A stretch of DNA of 56,085 nt from Pleurotus djamor. Lineage: Eukaryota; Basidiomycota; Agaricomycetes; Agaricales; Pleurotaceae. The stretch is from positions 1-56,085 of the forward strand of contig JAPEVF010000279.1 in assembly GCA_029747585.1 (NCBI GenBank). Reading direction: 5' to 3'. Both the position numbers and the translations under genes were made by a program. Below are positions 11,320 to 22,144 of the stretch, one piece after another. The notes below the pieces were generated by a model that saw nothing but the letters and a program-made list of their open reading frames with translations, did no database searches and was not told where the DNA came from. How positions within the stretch are numbered: the stretch's first letter is position 1; every line of letters begins with the position of its first letter.

Positions 11320-12147
11320 TTGTGTATATAAACCACCCTGACTTAATTATACGGTACTTGTAAAACGCACACCATGTGTTCCTCCGTTGGTGGATTGGGG
11401 GTTCAAATCCTCTGGTGCTTTCTTTCTTCCGGCATCGCCTTGTGCCCGCGCTGGAGACCCAGCGCGATGCTCAAGTCACTGGGACCTTGACTCAAGGGAC
11501 GCACCATGCGTACCCTCTCGTCGCTTGGTTGATGCCGTTGCTCTTATCTGACACCTCACCCTACTTCTTTTCATTTTACCATTGTCTTATGGACAGCTAA
11601 CCAGATCAAGGAACCAGACCAAGCGATGCCCCAATCCAATACCCCAGATCGCTATCGATCTTAGGGACCACGATCGCCCGCATCGCTATTGGAGCTTGAT
11701 CCATTGATGACCCATCCATTAAGGTTCTGAACCACTCATTATCGCAGTGTGATGCAATCTCGGAGTGCGTCCTGCTTCTATTCGGATCCATACCTACACT
11801 GACGTGAAAGGAACAGAGCCTTGGACAGTAAAGACTATTCAACCTCTGAGGCCTGAGGCCTGAGGAGTCACGTCGTCGTCTGGCATCTGAGCGTCTTATT
11901 GGCACAGCTGACTTGCGTCCAAGCACCGATAACATCATCATAATCCGGTCATCTGCGATATGCACCTCAAGTAATTCCCAAATTGTAGTCTGCGGTGACA
12001 GCTTCTTTGGAGCAGGCGTTATGGAGCGCCGGTGCTTTGTTTACATCCAACCTCCTCCCCAAGTTCGGTATTCACTCATGTCCATTCACTTAAAAGCATC
12101 CTACGGTGAGGCTCATGTTTTCCCACTACTCGCGTACTAGTATTAAC
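11320..12147. other. Intergenic, nothing recognised
   Basis: No convincing ORF. A T-arm-like string near 11400 was examined and rejected as a tRNA. Confidence 0.5.
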
Positions 12148-14268
12148 ATGCCTTACCAGTCCACCTACGATATCTACGCCCACTACGGCAGACACCTCAT
12201 CGACAAACATGTCACCATCCTCCAGACGAAGCTAAATGCCACCCTCTCCTCGAACGAACAAATCCACCTTCCTCGTGATGGCGCGACTCTGCCTCCTTCC
12301 TTGGTCTCTGCGGACGCCCAGAGGCCCGAGATGACCGTTGGCATCCTTGGTGCTGGCGTCGGTGGGCTTTACGCCGCGCTTATCCTTGAATCTCTGGGTA
12401 TCAAGTATGAGATTCTGGAAGCTTCCAAGCGTGTTGGAGGTCGTCTCTATACTCACCACTTCTCCAAGGAGAAGTACGACTACTATGTACGTTCCCACCT
12501 CGCCTTTTTGTTTCGTTCATCTTGTTCAATGGGTATTTCGTTCTAGGATGTTGGCGCGATGCGTTTCCCGGATAGTGTCGTCATGACTCGGTTGTTCCAC
12601 CTGTTCAAGTACGGTCCTCTGAATACTCTGCCTTTCGATCTCCAAGGCAAGCTCCGGCCCTACCTCTTCAAGGACGCCAAAGAAAAATCGCTACTGTACT
12701 ACAACGATGTCAGAAAAACGCGGGGCTCTGACCCGAGCGGGGACGATTTCCAGTGGTCCCAGCTTGATGTCAGCGAGGACTATCTCAAGGTCGGAGTTAC
12801 CCCCATCGTCAATGATATGGTCACGCCGTTCTCAGACAAGTTGGTGAGGGACCTGGCTGAGGGTACTCATGAGGGTTGGGACTACCTGATGCAGTTCGAC
12901 GCTTACTCCACTCGCGCGTACATGAGTACAAAGTACATCCCCAGCCCCAATTTAGGGCTTCCCGCGACGCCTCTCTCCACCACCACGGTTAACTGGTGCG
13001 AAACATTTGACAAGTCGACCGGTTGGTATGATCGCTCTCTGGCTGAGACGGTCCTCGAGGATATGTGCTTTAGTCTTCCAGGGGATTGGCATCTCATCGA
13101 GTAAGTCTTCCCACTCAAGCTTCAGATTCATTCAACTAATAATATTCGAACACAGTGGTGGCTCCTCTCAGCTCGCCGANGTCATGGCGTCNTACTTGAA
13201 TACCCAAGACAAAGGGAAGATCGCCTTTGATTCCCGCGTCACCGGAATCGCCTACGACAAGGCCAGCGAGTCCATGCACGTTTCTGTTCACGGNCANTCC
13301 GATCGGACTTACCCACATGTGATTTCCACCCTNCCTCTCCCTTGCCTTCGTTCCATCGACCTCTCCAAAGCGAGCCTTACNCATAAGCAAGCCAACGCCT
13401 TGCGTCAATTGACGTACGGTCCNTCTATCAAGGTGGGCATCAAGTTCAAGTCCCATTGGTGGTCGACCGCCTCCGATAAAGACGGNAACCCTCTCGACAT
13501 CATTGGTGGGCAGTCGTATACCGACAGACCNGTNCGCACCATCGTCTACCCGTCTTATGGTCTCGAGGAGAAGACACCGAGCAANGTCTTGATCGCNAGT
13601 TACTGCTGGACGAACGATGCTGAGCGACTCAGCGCTNTGATGCAGACTGGGCAGGAGACATATGANCTCCAGCTTAAGGAGCTTGTACTGCGCGATCTGG
13701 CAGTNGTGCATAACCTTGATATGCAGTTCCTTCTCGACGAATTCGAGGAGATGTACCCATGGAGCTGGGGTAACGATCCNTTGACTATGGGTANNTGNTN
13801 TCTTGNNATCGCCAAANAAATNTCGCTGANNCAANTNTTGCATCANCATCCAGGNGCCTTCGCCTTCTTTGGACCNGGCATGTTNTCGACNGCGTACAAG
13901 GCGCTGACNGTNCCNGCCTGCAACGGTCGCCTNCATTTCGCTGGNGAAGCNCTGAGTGTCCGCCATGCGTAAGTCAACTCTGCCTTTNGGGTTTGATCAC
14001 NNCCATTGATCCTTTCGTCGATAGCTGGGTCGTCGGCGCCCTCGATAGCGCCTGGCGCTCCGTTAAAGAACTGATTGTCCTGGTCTATGGTGTGCATAGN
14101 GAAGAGTACCGCAAGTTCACTGATATTTGGGGATACAATGAAGAGTGGACCAGGCGAACNATTCCGAGGGACCAGACGATGTTCCCCATCGGCCAAAAGG
14201 TAGAGCTCAATGAGGATCTCCTCCTGGATCACCTGAAGCTCGAGGCCCCACACTTGTTTCATCTTTAG
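12148..14268 (+). CDS. L-amino-acid oxidase / flavin amine oxidase (649 aa, 4 exons)
   Basis: FAD enzyme that oxidatively deaminates L-amino acids to keto acids, ammonia and hydrogen peroxide; in fungi such enzymes serve nitrogen scavenging. Exons 12148-12486, 12547-13100, 13156-13968 and 14025-14268 total 1,950 nt. The dinucleotide-binding fold is at residues 64-95 (VGILGAGVGGLYAALI ... EILEASKRVGGR). It is followed by DVGAMRFPDS (substr/FAD region), IDGGSSQLA, RQLTYG-SIKVGIKF, and near the C-terminus LSVRHAWVVGALDSAWRSV, the usual FAD-contacting end of the family. No signal peptide is evident. From 13180 to 14536 the sequence contains many N bases; 34 of 41 in exons 3 and 4 fall on third codon positions, so the protein is essentially readable. 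Substrate specificity cannot be told. Confidence 0.85.
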
Positions 14269-14536
14269 TAGTATATCNTTGTGACTGCAAAGTTCAAATC
14301 GATGTGGNANNGTCATGANATATTCNAATNATGTAAANTTATGAAGCGCCTTNAGTGCANGAATGACGAGATGAATATCGATAGGGAAGAGGTACCATNT
14401 CCACGTTCAAAGCCTTNCCTTTTGATGTGGGGAGAACGGGCGCTTGGAGGCGCTTAAGCTTAAGCGCTAAGTTGCANCNACNNTTCTTCCCAGTGCTNGC
14501 TTCCTGCTTGCCGCGACCCCACTTCGGAACGGCGGA
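13180..14536. other. Cluster of ambiguous bases
   Basis: Dozens of single N bases in otherwise good sequence, spanning LAAO exons 3-4, the last intron and the 3' flank, stopping just before the HSP20 copy A start. Elsewhere in the window N occurs only singly (for example 16466, 26437, 49400, 52083, 55154). Confidence 0.9.
14449..14468. promoter_or_regulatory. TTAAGCGC palindrome upstream of HSP20 copy A
   Basis: GGCGCTTAAGCTTAAGCGCT is palindromic apart from its outermost pair and lies about 84 nt before the ATG at 14552. A related motif precedes the other copy. It may bind a regulator; that is inference. Confidence 0.35.
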
Positions 14537-14551
14537 NCATCCACCTCTTCC

Positions 14552-15698
14552 ATGGACAACGAGGTCATTCCTCAACAACTCAAAGATTCCTGAATTTAAC
14601 TAAATAACTGCTAGAATGACTCACAGCGTCCTTACTGGGCAACCAAGGCCCAGCATAAGCTCTTGCAGACCTTTCATGAGGATATGAAATCCACGCGTTC
14701 CTATACCAAGAAACGACAAGCTGTGTGGAGGAGGCTATTTGATGCATGGGAGAAGAAGAAATGGCCTCTTGATGAGAGGAGTAAAAAGGTTCGCCTGGAT
14801 TTTGAAGTTAGAGAACGCATCTTGTTAAATTAACGTTCCATACTGTTCTTCGTAGAGGATCTGGAACTACTCCTTCTTCAGAAACTTTGCCTACGCATCA
14901 AATGGCGCGTTACGACGGAAAAGGACGCGTGTTGCGCGTCTTCCACACTCTTCATCAAGTAAAGTGGTCTCGGACGACGACTTCGAAGAAGATGAAGGTG
15001 AAAGTGACGTCGATGAACTGGATGAAGATGTTGACAACGACACCGACAACCACACGCCACAAGAATCAAATCATGGTACGATGATCATCATTAAACTCGC
15101 ACTCAGCCTGATTTGACTCGCGCAGATCACGATGATATGGTGCTCGACGATCCCCCAGTAACTCAGTCACAAGATGCATCACCAATAGCACCATCAGTAG
15201 TTTCAAGCCCATCTCCGCTTCCAGGTCCCTCTACGTGAGTTCATCCCTATACATGACTGTACCACATTGCTCAACCACTGGGTAGTCGAATATTCCGCGT
15301 TTCGGATGCTAATTTACTCTTCATCACCGTCGAGCTCCCCGGGTTTCGAGCGTCTGACATTGCTGTCTCTTTTCACAAAGGAGATCTTGTCGTCGTTGCG
15401 CCCGCTGGGGCAAGCTCACGCAATACGGAACCGAATCATGATGAGACGGACTGGATATATCAGGAGGGCAGTCAAGAACCCATCTACAAGAGGGTATCTC
15501 TACCATACGGTATCGACGTATGTTTTCCCTCCACATCCTTGCCCGTTGCCGAAGCTCACTTTTTTGTGCCAGCCTAATGAAATCAAGGCGTCACTCGAGC
15601 ATGGCATCTTGATAGTTCAAAGTCCTCTTGAGAATGATTACCACCTTCCTATCTTCGTATCCGAGCCTTCTTTCCGGCGAACGTTGAACGTTCAATGA
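14552..15698 (+). CDS. HSP20/alpha-crystallin protein with novel N-terminal module, copy A (286 aa)
   Basis: Six exons: 14552-14563, 14627-14788, 14856-15075, 15126-15234, 15286-15517, 15573-15698 (861 nt). The C-terminal part (about 168-275) reads as an alpha-crystallin fold of small heat-shock chaperones: VELPGFRASDIAVSFHKGDL and PNEIKASLEHGILIVQSPLE. Residues 1-75 form a Trp/Arg-rich helical module I do not recognise (RPYWATKAQHKLLQTFHEDM, RQAVWRRLFDAWEKKKWPLD, RIWNYSFFRN). It is followed by basic patches, a strongly acidic stretch (DDDFEEDEGESDVDELDEDV) and a Pro/Ser linker. The acidic and basic regions suggest nuclear localisation or nucleic-acid or histone contact, but this is inference. 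An intact paralogue lies at 37326-38506. The usual C-terminal I-x-I anchor of sHSPs is not evident. Confidence 0.72.
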
Positions 15699-17002
15699 AC
15701 CCCAAGATACATTTGTCACCTCAGACCCTCCGCATCTTCAGCATGTCTTGTTTCTTTTCATCCTGCTTCGCTTTCCTGTGATGCTTTGCTCCCCTGCCAT
15801 TTCACTTTACCACACCGCATCTTGGACCTTACCTGCATTTTATACCCGCATCTGCATTCCACTTATATCGCCAGACCCTGCTCCTGTTTTACTTCTTGTA
15901 TCTTTGATGGACCACGCATATTTAATAGCTGTACAACATTACCACTACTTTTTGATGACCCTGCCATGTAGACTCAGGTACCATATACGCCAGCTGCCCC
16001 ATAATAGAGTAGTCGATTCCCTGACTGTCATCGAGCAAGGCCCTTCCCTGACGCCTATGGAAGAAAGAGATTGCCCTTTGCGCGAGTTGTAAGTATGGCG
16101 AAGTCGGTCACTGCTGGCGCTTGGACCAGAGGCAGATTCCTCTCATCAAAGCGCCCAGCGCCTCACCCTGAAATAGAACCATCACACACACCCTACTGTA
16201 TAACACTCCTCTTCGGCCTCTGAAGAATCCAACGACGAGGTATCGCCAAATGCTAGGCCTCATGGGCAGCCGTTCTAGTCGTTTTTATCTTCCTCACACA
16301 CTTTCAGCCATGATGACCAGATCATAATAGTAACTTCCCCTCTGCGATGGGCTAAACGTTGATAATAACCAAATCTCATCATGCGTCCTCATGAGACTAG
16401 TACGGCTCGCGATACATGATATGGACAACTTGGCCCTCTCACTGGTCCATTGACGCCAGCGAAGGNCCGCATTTTCCCATCCCGCTTAGTCGGCATCGCA
16501 TTGGGACCTCGTTTTATTACCGGATCCATTTCATTGACAATAACTTGCTCGATATTCTCCAAGAATCGTCCATCCGTTTATGGTTGAGAAAACCCCACCA
16601 AAAATCATGATACATACACAACCAGACGGCTGTCTAACATCAAGCATTGCATCGTGGACCAAAGACCCCCTCCTCATCTACTTCGTGACAAGCTGCTCCC
16701 CCTGCCGTAAATAGTGCTCCGTTCTCGGCGCTGACGGCAACGGCCATTGTCTCGGTCAATGAGGGGATCTGCTGCGCTTTGGCACACCAAGTGGCGGGCT
16801 CGTGTGGCTTTTTGGAAATTTCGGGGTACGACCACTGTGGCTTGTGGTTCAAGTGGCCACACTCCCTTGAGCATATAAATTCTAGCATAATTGAACGGTT
16901 CGTACTCTTCCTCTTTCTCCTTCATCGTCTTTTCTCAAGCTTACCATCAGCAACCAACTTAGCCTTCAGTTGATCATATATCCCGTCCTCAATCCCATCG
17001 GC
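15699..17002. other. Intergenic; 3' part of duplication then empty
   Basis: 15699-16003 is the duplicated 3' flank of HSP20 copy A. 16004-16870 holds nothing recognisable. A TATA box (TATAAAT, 16874-16880) precedes the gene at 17003. Confidence 0.5.
16874..16880 (+). promoter_or_regulatory. TATA box for 17003 gene
   Basis: CATATAAAT about 125 nt upstream of the ATG at 17003. Confidence 0.4.
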
Positions 17003-17635
17003 ATGGCAGCGAAACCGACTCCTCTCCAAACCACTGCTTCCTCCGTTACTGCTGCTGCTGTTGCACCGTTTAAAAAGGCGCAGGTCGTCGCATCTCCTCG
17101 GTATCCCTCCACTTACCGAACCACAGGCAGCTCAGGCATCAAACGAGTTGCCTCGGAGCCAATTCCCCGTCCTTCCACACCGACATTCATGTTCGCATCC
17201 AAACACGCGTTCACTCGGCCTCGTTCTGCTCGTGGAACCTGTGACCCCGAACCACATCTATTCGAAGAGGCAATGCGTCTCAGGCGATCTCAGACCACTT
17301 ATATGTCCCGTGCTGCGAGTGCACCTCAATCCCCTTCTCGAGCTCGGGCTAGCGGCCAAGGAACTTGTCATGCTCCTTCGCCCTTGTCCAGCAGGTCATC
17401 CACGCCCAAAGCTTCAGCATCGACTTCTTCCCCTTCACGCGCCGCTGCTCGTAGGCCGGAGCGTCCTCGTCCTATTCCTGCGTACGAGCCGACCAACGTT
17501 ACCTACCAGGAAACCAAGAAGTCATTGACCCGTAGCTTGAACTCGGTTCACGGCTCAGTGAGGCGTAGTGCTTTCGATGGTACAACACAAGAAGCTGTCA
17601 TTCAAGATCCTAGAGTTGCTCGATGGATTATTTGA
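17003..17635 (+). CDS. Ser/Pro/Arg-rich disordered protein (210 aa)
   Basis: Single-exon frame. The ATG at 17003 is preferred over one at 16970 because it lies further from the TATA box and begins a cleaner low-complexity sequence. The protein is rich in Ser, Ala, Pro and Arg, with no membrane segment. The C-terminal 45 residues are better ordered and may be a short conserved module (YEPTNVTYQETKKSLTRSL ... DPRVARWII). It resembles in style, but not clearly in motif, the disordered proteins at 39071, 43577, 50260 and 53347. Function unknown. Confidence 0.55.
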   Translation: MAAKPTPLQTTASSVTAAAVAPFKKAQVVASPRYPSTYRTTGSSGIKRVASEPIPRPSTPTFMFASKHAFTRPRSARGTCDPEPHLFEEAMRLRRSQTTYMSRAASAPQSPSRARASGQGTCHAPSPLSSRSSTPKASASTSSPSRAAARRPERPRPIPAYEPTNVTYQETKKSLTRSLNSVHGSVRRSAFDGTTQEAVIQDPRVARWII

Positions 17636-18205
17636 TCTGGTGAACAGAGCGGTAAATTCTTCTTGGTTTTTTTAGTAATTGATTGTATATTTTGTTGCTG
17701 TTTGATCTCTTCCCAAGTATCGCTCTTCTTTCCTACTTATTAGGCACCACTATCAGGCCCTTCCACGCTCCTTAGCCTCCCTTTCCCTCTCTCCCGTATT
17801 TATTATCCCCGCCTCTTCCCCGGGACATGTACACACTCATTTATGGATTTCTACTCTATTCGCGGGTACGAAAGCTGGGCCGCTGGCGAGCCCCTACCAC
17901 GCTCTTTTCCATAGACTCTCCATGTACCTGCCATTGCTGTATCATCCGGTACTCTCCCCCTCAGTTGTTCACGTTTACATCTACCTTTGGATTGATCGCG
18001 TGTGCCTCTTCCCTTGAAGTCAAGCACCGACATCGGAACTTTCTTGTGGCCTTCATGTGCCTTGAAGCCTGACTTGGACATACCATGTCATACGGTCGTA
18101 CCTTCCCGCAGAGCTACCATCTAGGAAAGCGGGGTCGACGTCCAGACAGGGCAGTATAAAGGTCTCGGTCGAATAATTATCTAGGTAAACCACTCAACCC
18201 AAACG
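17636..18205. other. Intergenic with TATA box
   Basis: No gene recognised. TATAAA at 18155-18160, about 50 nt before the next ATG. Confidence 0.45.
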
Positions 18206-19178
18206 ATGTCCAGGTCATTCGAACCCAAGCATCTTAGCAAGCTCACACCTCCGGGTTCGACGAGCTACTGGAGACGGTACGTCGCAACATTACATTAGGT
18301 CTTGGAGGATATCTCTCATTGCTTGAATCTATATATCTAGACAGAGGTTTACTCCAATGATCGACAAGAAGATACTCCACGTTGAAGCTGGGGAAGACGT
18401 GGTACTAGAAATCTTGACATGGCGTATCGACGCCTACGTCTATGTCATTGACGCGAAACCCGACTCAGACTTCTCCGGTAACGGTGGCTCCGTATATGTC
18501 GTTTTACTGCACAGCGGTTCGGCGGTTGTTCAGGACGCGATTACTGAGCATGAATTGAGATGGGTTGTAACCTGCCGTTCGGCAGGCCAGCAAGCACCCG
18601 CCATCATGCAGCTACCTGCGTCGCACAGCGGAACGACGAATGGAAATGTGACAAGCTGTGAGTAGGCATCCCTTGGGACGCGGCCATGGGTCACGCTAAT
18701 CCTCTGATACCGTGGTAGATCCCATCGCCTTCGCCCAAGACATGCAAATGTTCAGGAATGACGGAAACGAGGTGTTCACATTCCCAGCCCAACACGAAGA
18801 CAGAGTGGACATATCAGTTGGGAAACTATCAGGCGACATTGTGAATTCATCAAAGGTGCAATGGGGCATCGCCTACGCGGATGGGAAAGAGGCAAGTTCA
18901 AACCTCCAACCACCTTCCGTTCATCAACGCCTAGCCCCGTAGCCTGAGGTCCCCACGCCGGTACCGTTCAATGCGCTATCAGTCTTTCAATTTGACTCAC
19001 TGGGGAAAGTGGAATTTGGTTAGTTACTCCAGCCATTGATTGGAAATTTATTGGGACTCACCTCTGTTACGCAGATATCAGGGCGGAAGTTCATGGTGCG
19101 CTGAGAAGGAGAGAAGGCGACAGCCTGTCTGGTCTAGAGACCGCTAGCATAACTGTTGACTGCCAGTTCTCTGCGTAG
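18206..19178 (+). CDS. Unknown protein (246 aa, 5 exons, one GC-AG intron)
   Basis: Exons 18206-18276, 18341-18657, 18719-18891, 18943-19018 and 19075-19178 sum to 741 nt in frame. The third intron begins GCAAGT and ends AG, a standard GC-AG intron; treating it as exon would end the protein early. The sequence is rich in beta-type residues (HVEAGEDVVLEILTWRIDAY, GGSVYVVLLHSGSAVVQD, DRVDISVGKLSGDI, VFQFDSLGKVEFDIRAEV), without signal peptide, membrane segment or recognisable catalytic motif. A beta-sandwich cytosolic protein is my guess from composition only. A TATA box lies about 50 nt upstream. Confidence 0.6.
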
Positions 19179-19528
19179 ACGCGACAATCCACCCTATACT
19201 ATGCACTCAGATCACAGGCAGAGGTCGGACCACGTTATGGCACCCTGTACGAAAGCAAGCCACAAGAGGTGTGCAAAAAAGCTCCTCGTTCGAAGTCTAC
19301 GACAGTGAAGGTGCAATATCTACTTCATGATTTATCGGCGTATTGTTTAGCCCACTGAAAACGACGGTGTCAATACCATAAGAGACGCGCGAAGCAGCAG
19401 GATAGACTACTCACTTTCATTGAAGGTATAGGTTTAGAAGGGGCAATATCACGTCTCTGGGGAGAGCAAGGCATCAGAATCACGATGGGGAGGATCCAAA
19501 AGGCAGCACAGACACAGAAAAAAAGAGA
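19179..19528. other. Intergenic, convergent 3' ends
   Basis: Lies between the 3' ends of the unknown gene (plus) and the small membrane protein gene (minus). Nothing else seen. Confidence 0.5.
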
Positions 19529-20012
19529 CTAGTAAAAGTCAAGCATCGCTAACATGCTCATAGTGACGACATGCGTCTCCGCAATCTTCGCATCCCAGCC
19601 AACCTCCCAACGACAAACCAAGCAGTAGTGAAGAAAGAAGTTGTACTCACCTCATGATCGGCGCTGACGTTCCACGTAGCGTAAGTCAAAGCCAAAATCC
19701 CTCCAAAGGCAACAAGCGTGTTGCTCCTCCAGTTCGATGGCCGAACCCACCAACCGCCTGGGCATCGTCAAGGCCAGCGAGTACGCCCAGAATCATGACA
19801 TTTGGGACACGAGTTTCGAGAATCAAGTAAGATTATTCCCAAGGGAATGTTCATGGCCATCAACCGATGAGCAAAAAGGTCTAGCAATTGAAAGCAAACA
19901 CGCACCGGATGGTGACCAAACCTCCTTCGGATATGGGTAGCGTGGTTGTCCTCCCTAAAAGTTGACATATCATTAGCTTAATTATCTTTCTTGTGGAATC
20001 CGAGCGCACCAT
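19529..20012 (-). CDS. Small single-pass membrane protein, probably mitochondrial (68-77 aa)
   Basis: Exons (minus): 20012-20010 (the ATG alone), 19954-19906, 19757-19651 and about 19576-19529. The translation begins MGGQPRYPYPKEVWSPSGGWW then RPSNWRSNTLVAFGGILALTYATW. The YPYPKxVWSPxGGWW motif followed by one membrane helix is one I recall from small fungal inner-membrane proteins, possibly an accessory subunit of respiratory complex I; this identification is uncertain. The final intron has two in-frame acceptors (exon starting at 19576 or about 27 nt earlier), so the C-terminus is not settled. It was missed by simple ORF scanning because the start codon is its own exon. Confidence 0.6.
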
Positions 20013-20247
20013 TGAGTGTTGCAAAGTAAGTAAAGAAAGGCCGGTTTGGGGATAGCGATGGTGTTGGTGCGGAGGTGAACGGTGTGGCAAGCGCTTATTT
20101 GTGTCACATGATGATAGGGACAGCAGCTCACACTGACAGGAGAGCTCAGAGAGCTTGAGTTCAATTCCGGATGGCCTGCTCGACGGATTCCGCTGGAAGT
20201 AATATACAGGTACAAGGTATTATATCTCTATAGGTCAACATTTTATC

Positions 20248-22144
20248 CTACTGATACCCGCCCTCGTTCTCTTCATCCAGACTGTCCGACGATCGTCGGG
20301 TGCCCCATGGTTCACCTTGTTCCCTCTTTGGTCGCCCAGCAGCAAAATGTAGGGAAGAGGTACGCTGAAATCACAATGAATAAGGGCTACACCTGGATTA
20401 ATGGTCGCCTTACTCACCGTCGACGTAGGATTCGAGACTGACATCGTGGAATCACCGCCGCGAGCAGTGTGAGGTATACCATCCCGTCCGACACCGCTCA
20501 CATGGAGGATCACTTCAGACTTATTCAGATCTGAGCTTCTCTGGGATCTGACATTGAGCGATGCTAGAAGTGTGTTCGTATAGAGCTTGCTCAATGCGAA
20601 GTCGGGGATAAAATTACTGGAAGAGAACAGTCAACGTTCGCAAACTCGACTGAATTTGGGGGGACTCACAAAGCAGCGTCCTAGAAGGAACTTGCGTTGA
20701 GATCGGGATATGTGTTAGGCACAAGGAAGGAAGCTCACCGGAAGTGATAAGAATAGTATGGCATCGGCGACGGCAAAGGCAGCGGTGATTAGCCCGGTCT
20801 CAATGGTAACTAGATATTTGAAAGTGTGGGGACAGCGATCAACAGTGGTAGCCAGCGCAAAAAAGATACGAGAGATTCTTACAGATTATGATCTTGTTTA
20901 TCATAGAGTCTGTAATCGCCATCCCTGTTCTCCGTCGGGACTGGTGGAAGTCTCAGGGACAATAGATGACAGATCGCAGTGCAAATCTCTCACCAAGGTT
21001 GCGATGAGACTCCCGGTGATCAGCACGTCTGCGACTGCAGACGCTATCAACCACGTCGCAGCTGCAGGGATAAATCGACCAAACTCCGTAAACGCCGGAA
21101 ACATGGTAATCAGAGTTGTCATCGCAATTGCAGCACCTGTTCCCGTGTGATGGGATGTAAGTTCTGAGAAAAGCAGGTGAACGGGGAGATGACTGACCCA
21201 ACGAAGTCAACGATAGCATGCAGATAAAGACAATGACAAAAGAGATCCCAGAGAATTTGTGTACCCTCCATGTAAGGTAGAATTGGACCGGCGTAGAGAT
21301 TAAGGCCTGGTAGGGGACAAGAAACAGAGTAATGGGGACGCCGCACAGTCAGTATGGGGTCTATGAGAGAGAAAGGAAGTGGATGAGTGGACACAGGCTC
21401 AACGACAAAACCACAACAACGCACCTGCCGATAAGACTGCGACCGTGAATTTGTCAGTACATGGGCTCTTCGCGGCAAAAGCCTGAAGTACGTACACATT
21501 GGCGGAGCTGGTGGGCCCTTTGGAGGTCCAGTTGCGCCTACAAAAGAGCGATGAATCGATTTGACGACGGAGGTCTTGTGCGAGTGCCGCGTACCGAGAA
21601 TTTTGTTGATCAGTGTATCATACATCATGACCATCAGAAAGGCAGAATTGAGCGTCTCCAGAACGAGTAGATATACAACCTGCGAGGGGAATTTTTGGGA
21701 TATGGATCACATGCCTAGGTTTGAAACAGTGAGTACTCACGATGACAAGGATCCACCATTTGTCGCCTCTGGATAGGTTCGGTCGGGTATTAGTAGCGCA
21801 GCACAGGAAAGGTGATATGAAACCATCCATACAGTTTGTACAACTGGAAGTATCTGTATGCCTGTGAAGGCGCGGTGAGGAGGGCTACGTTCAGGAGAGC
21901 ACATAGATTGACATGATCGCCCCATACCTGCACAATAAGAACCTGTGGGGTCAATACAGATGAAGTCGTGTGTCTGAACCTTGAAAACAAAATAACATAC
22001 CCCATACAAAATCAAGTTCAAGAAAACCCCGATGAGCATCGGACCCAGGCTGTCCGATTAAACATTAGTGAGGTCATTGTGGGACGGGAGAGGGAACCAA
22101 ACTCACAATAACTGTGGATTGGGGTTGGCGAGTGGCGCAGCCAT
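20248..22144 (-). CDS. DUF6534-type seven-helix membrane protein (339 aa, 16 exons)
   Basis: Integral membrane protein of a large mushroom-specific family of unknown function. I reconstructed 16 exons between 22144 and 20248 (1,020 nt), several tiny: 21942-21928 (15 nt), 21436-21425 (12 nt), 21360-21347 (14 nt) and 20680-20670 (11 nt). Family hallmarks appear in order: NPQLFLGPMLIGVFLNLILYG, VQAYRYFQLYK, KWWILVIVVYLLVLETLN, DPILTALISTPVQFYLTWRV, MFPAFTEFGRF, TWLIASAVADVLITGSL, TDSMINKIIIFTIETGLITA, ADAILFLSLP, FALSKLYTNTLLASLNVR. The tail is hydrophilic. Every junction is needed to join these blocks, which supports the model. Plus-strand ORFs here are antisense shadows. Confidence 0.82.

Larger units (their letters stand above)
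14449..16003 (+). repeat. Dispersed duplication, copy A (about 1.55 kb)
   Basis: Covers the HSP20-type gene and about 300 bp of 3' flank. It matches about 37010-38601 in inverted orientation, with all exon-intron positions retained. The 3' flanks still align (for example CTTGTATCTTT at 15894 and its complement near 37100). Confidence 0.7.

Noticed and set aside
11380..11425. T-arm-like sequence GGGGGTTCAAATCCTC suggesting a tRNA
   Set aside because: No matching acceptor 5' half, D arm or anticodon stem could be found upstream.
20758..21150. 130-codon plus-strand ORF
   Set aside because: Antisense shadow of the DUF6534 exons, which carry clear family motifs on the minus strand.
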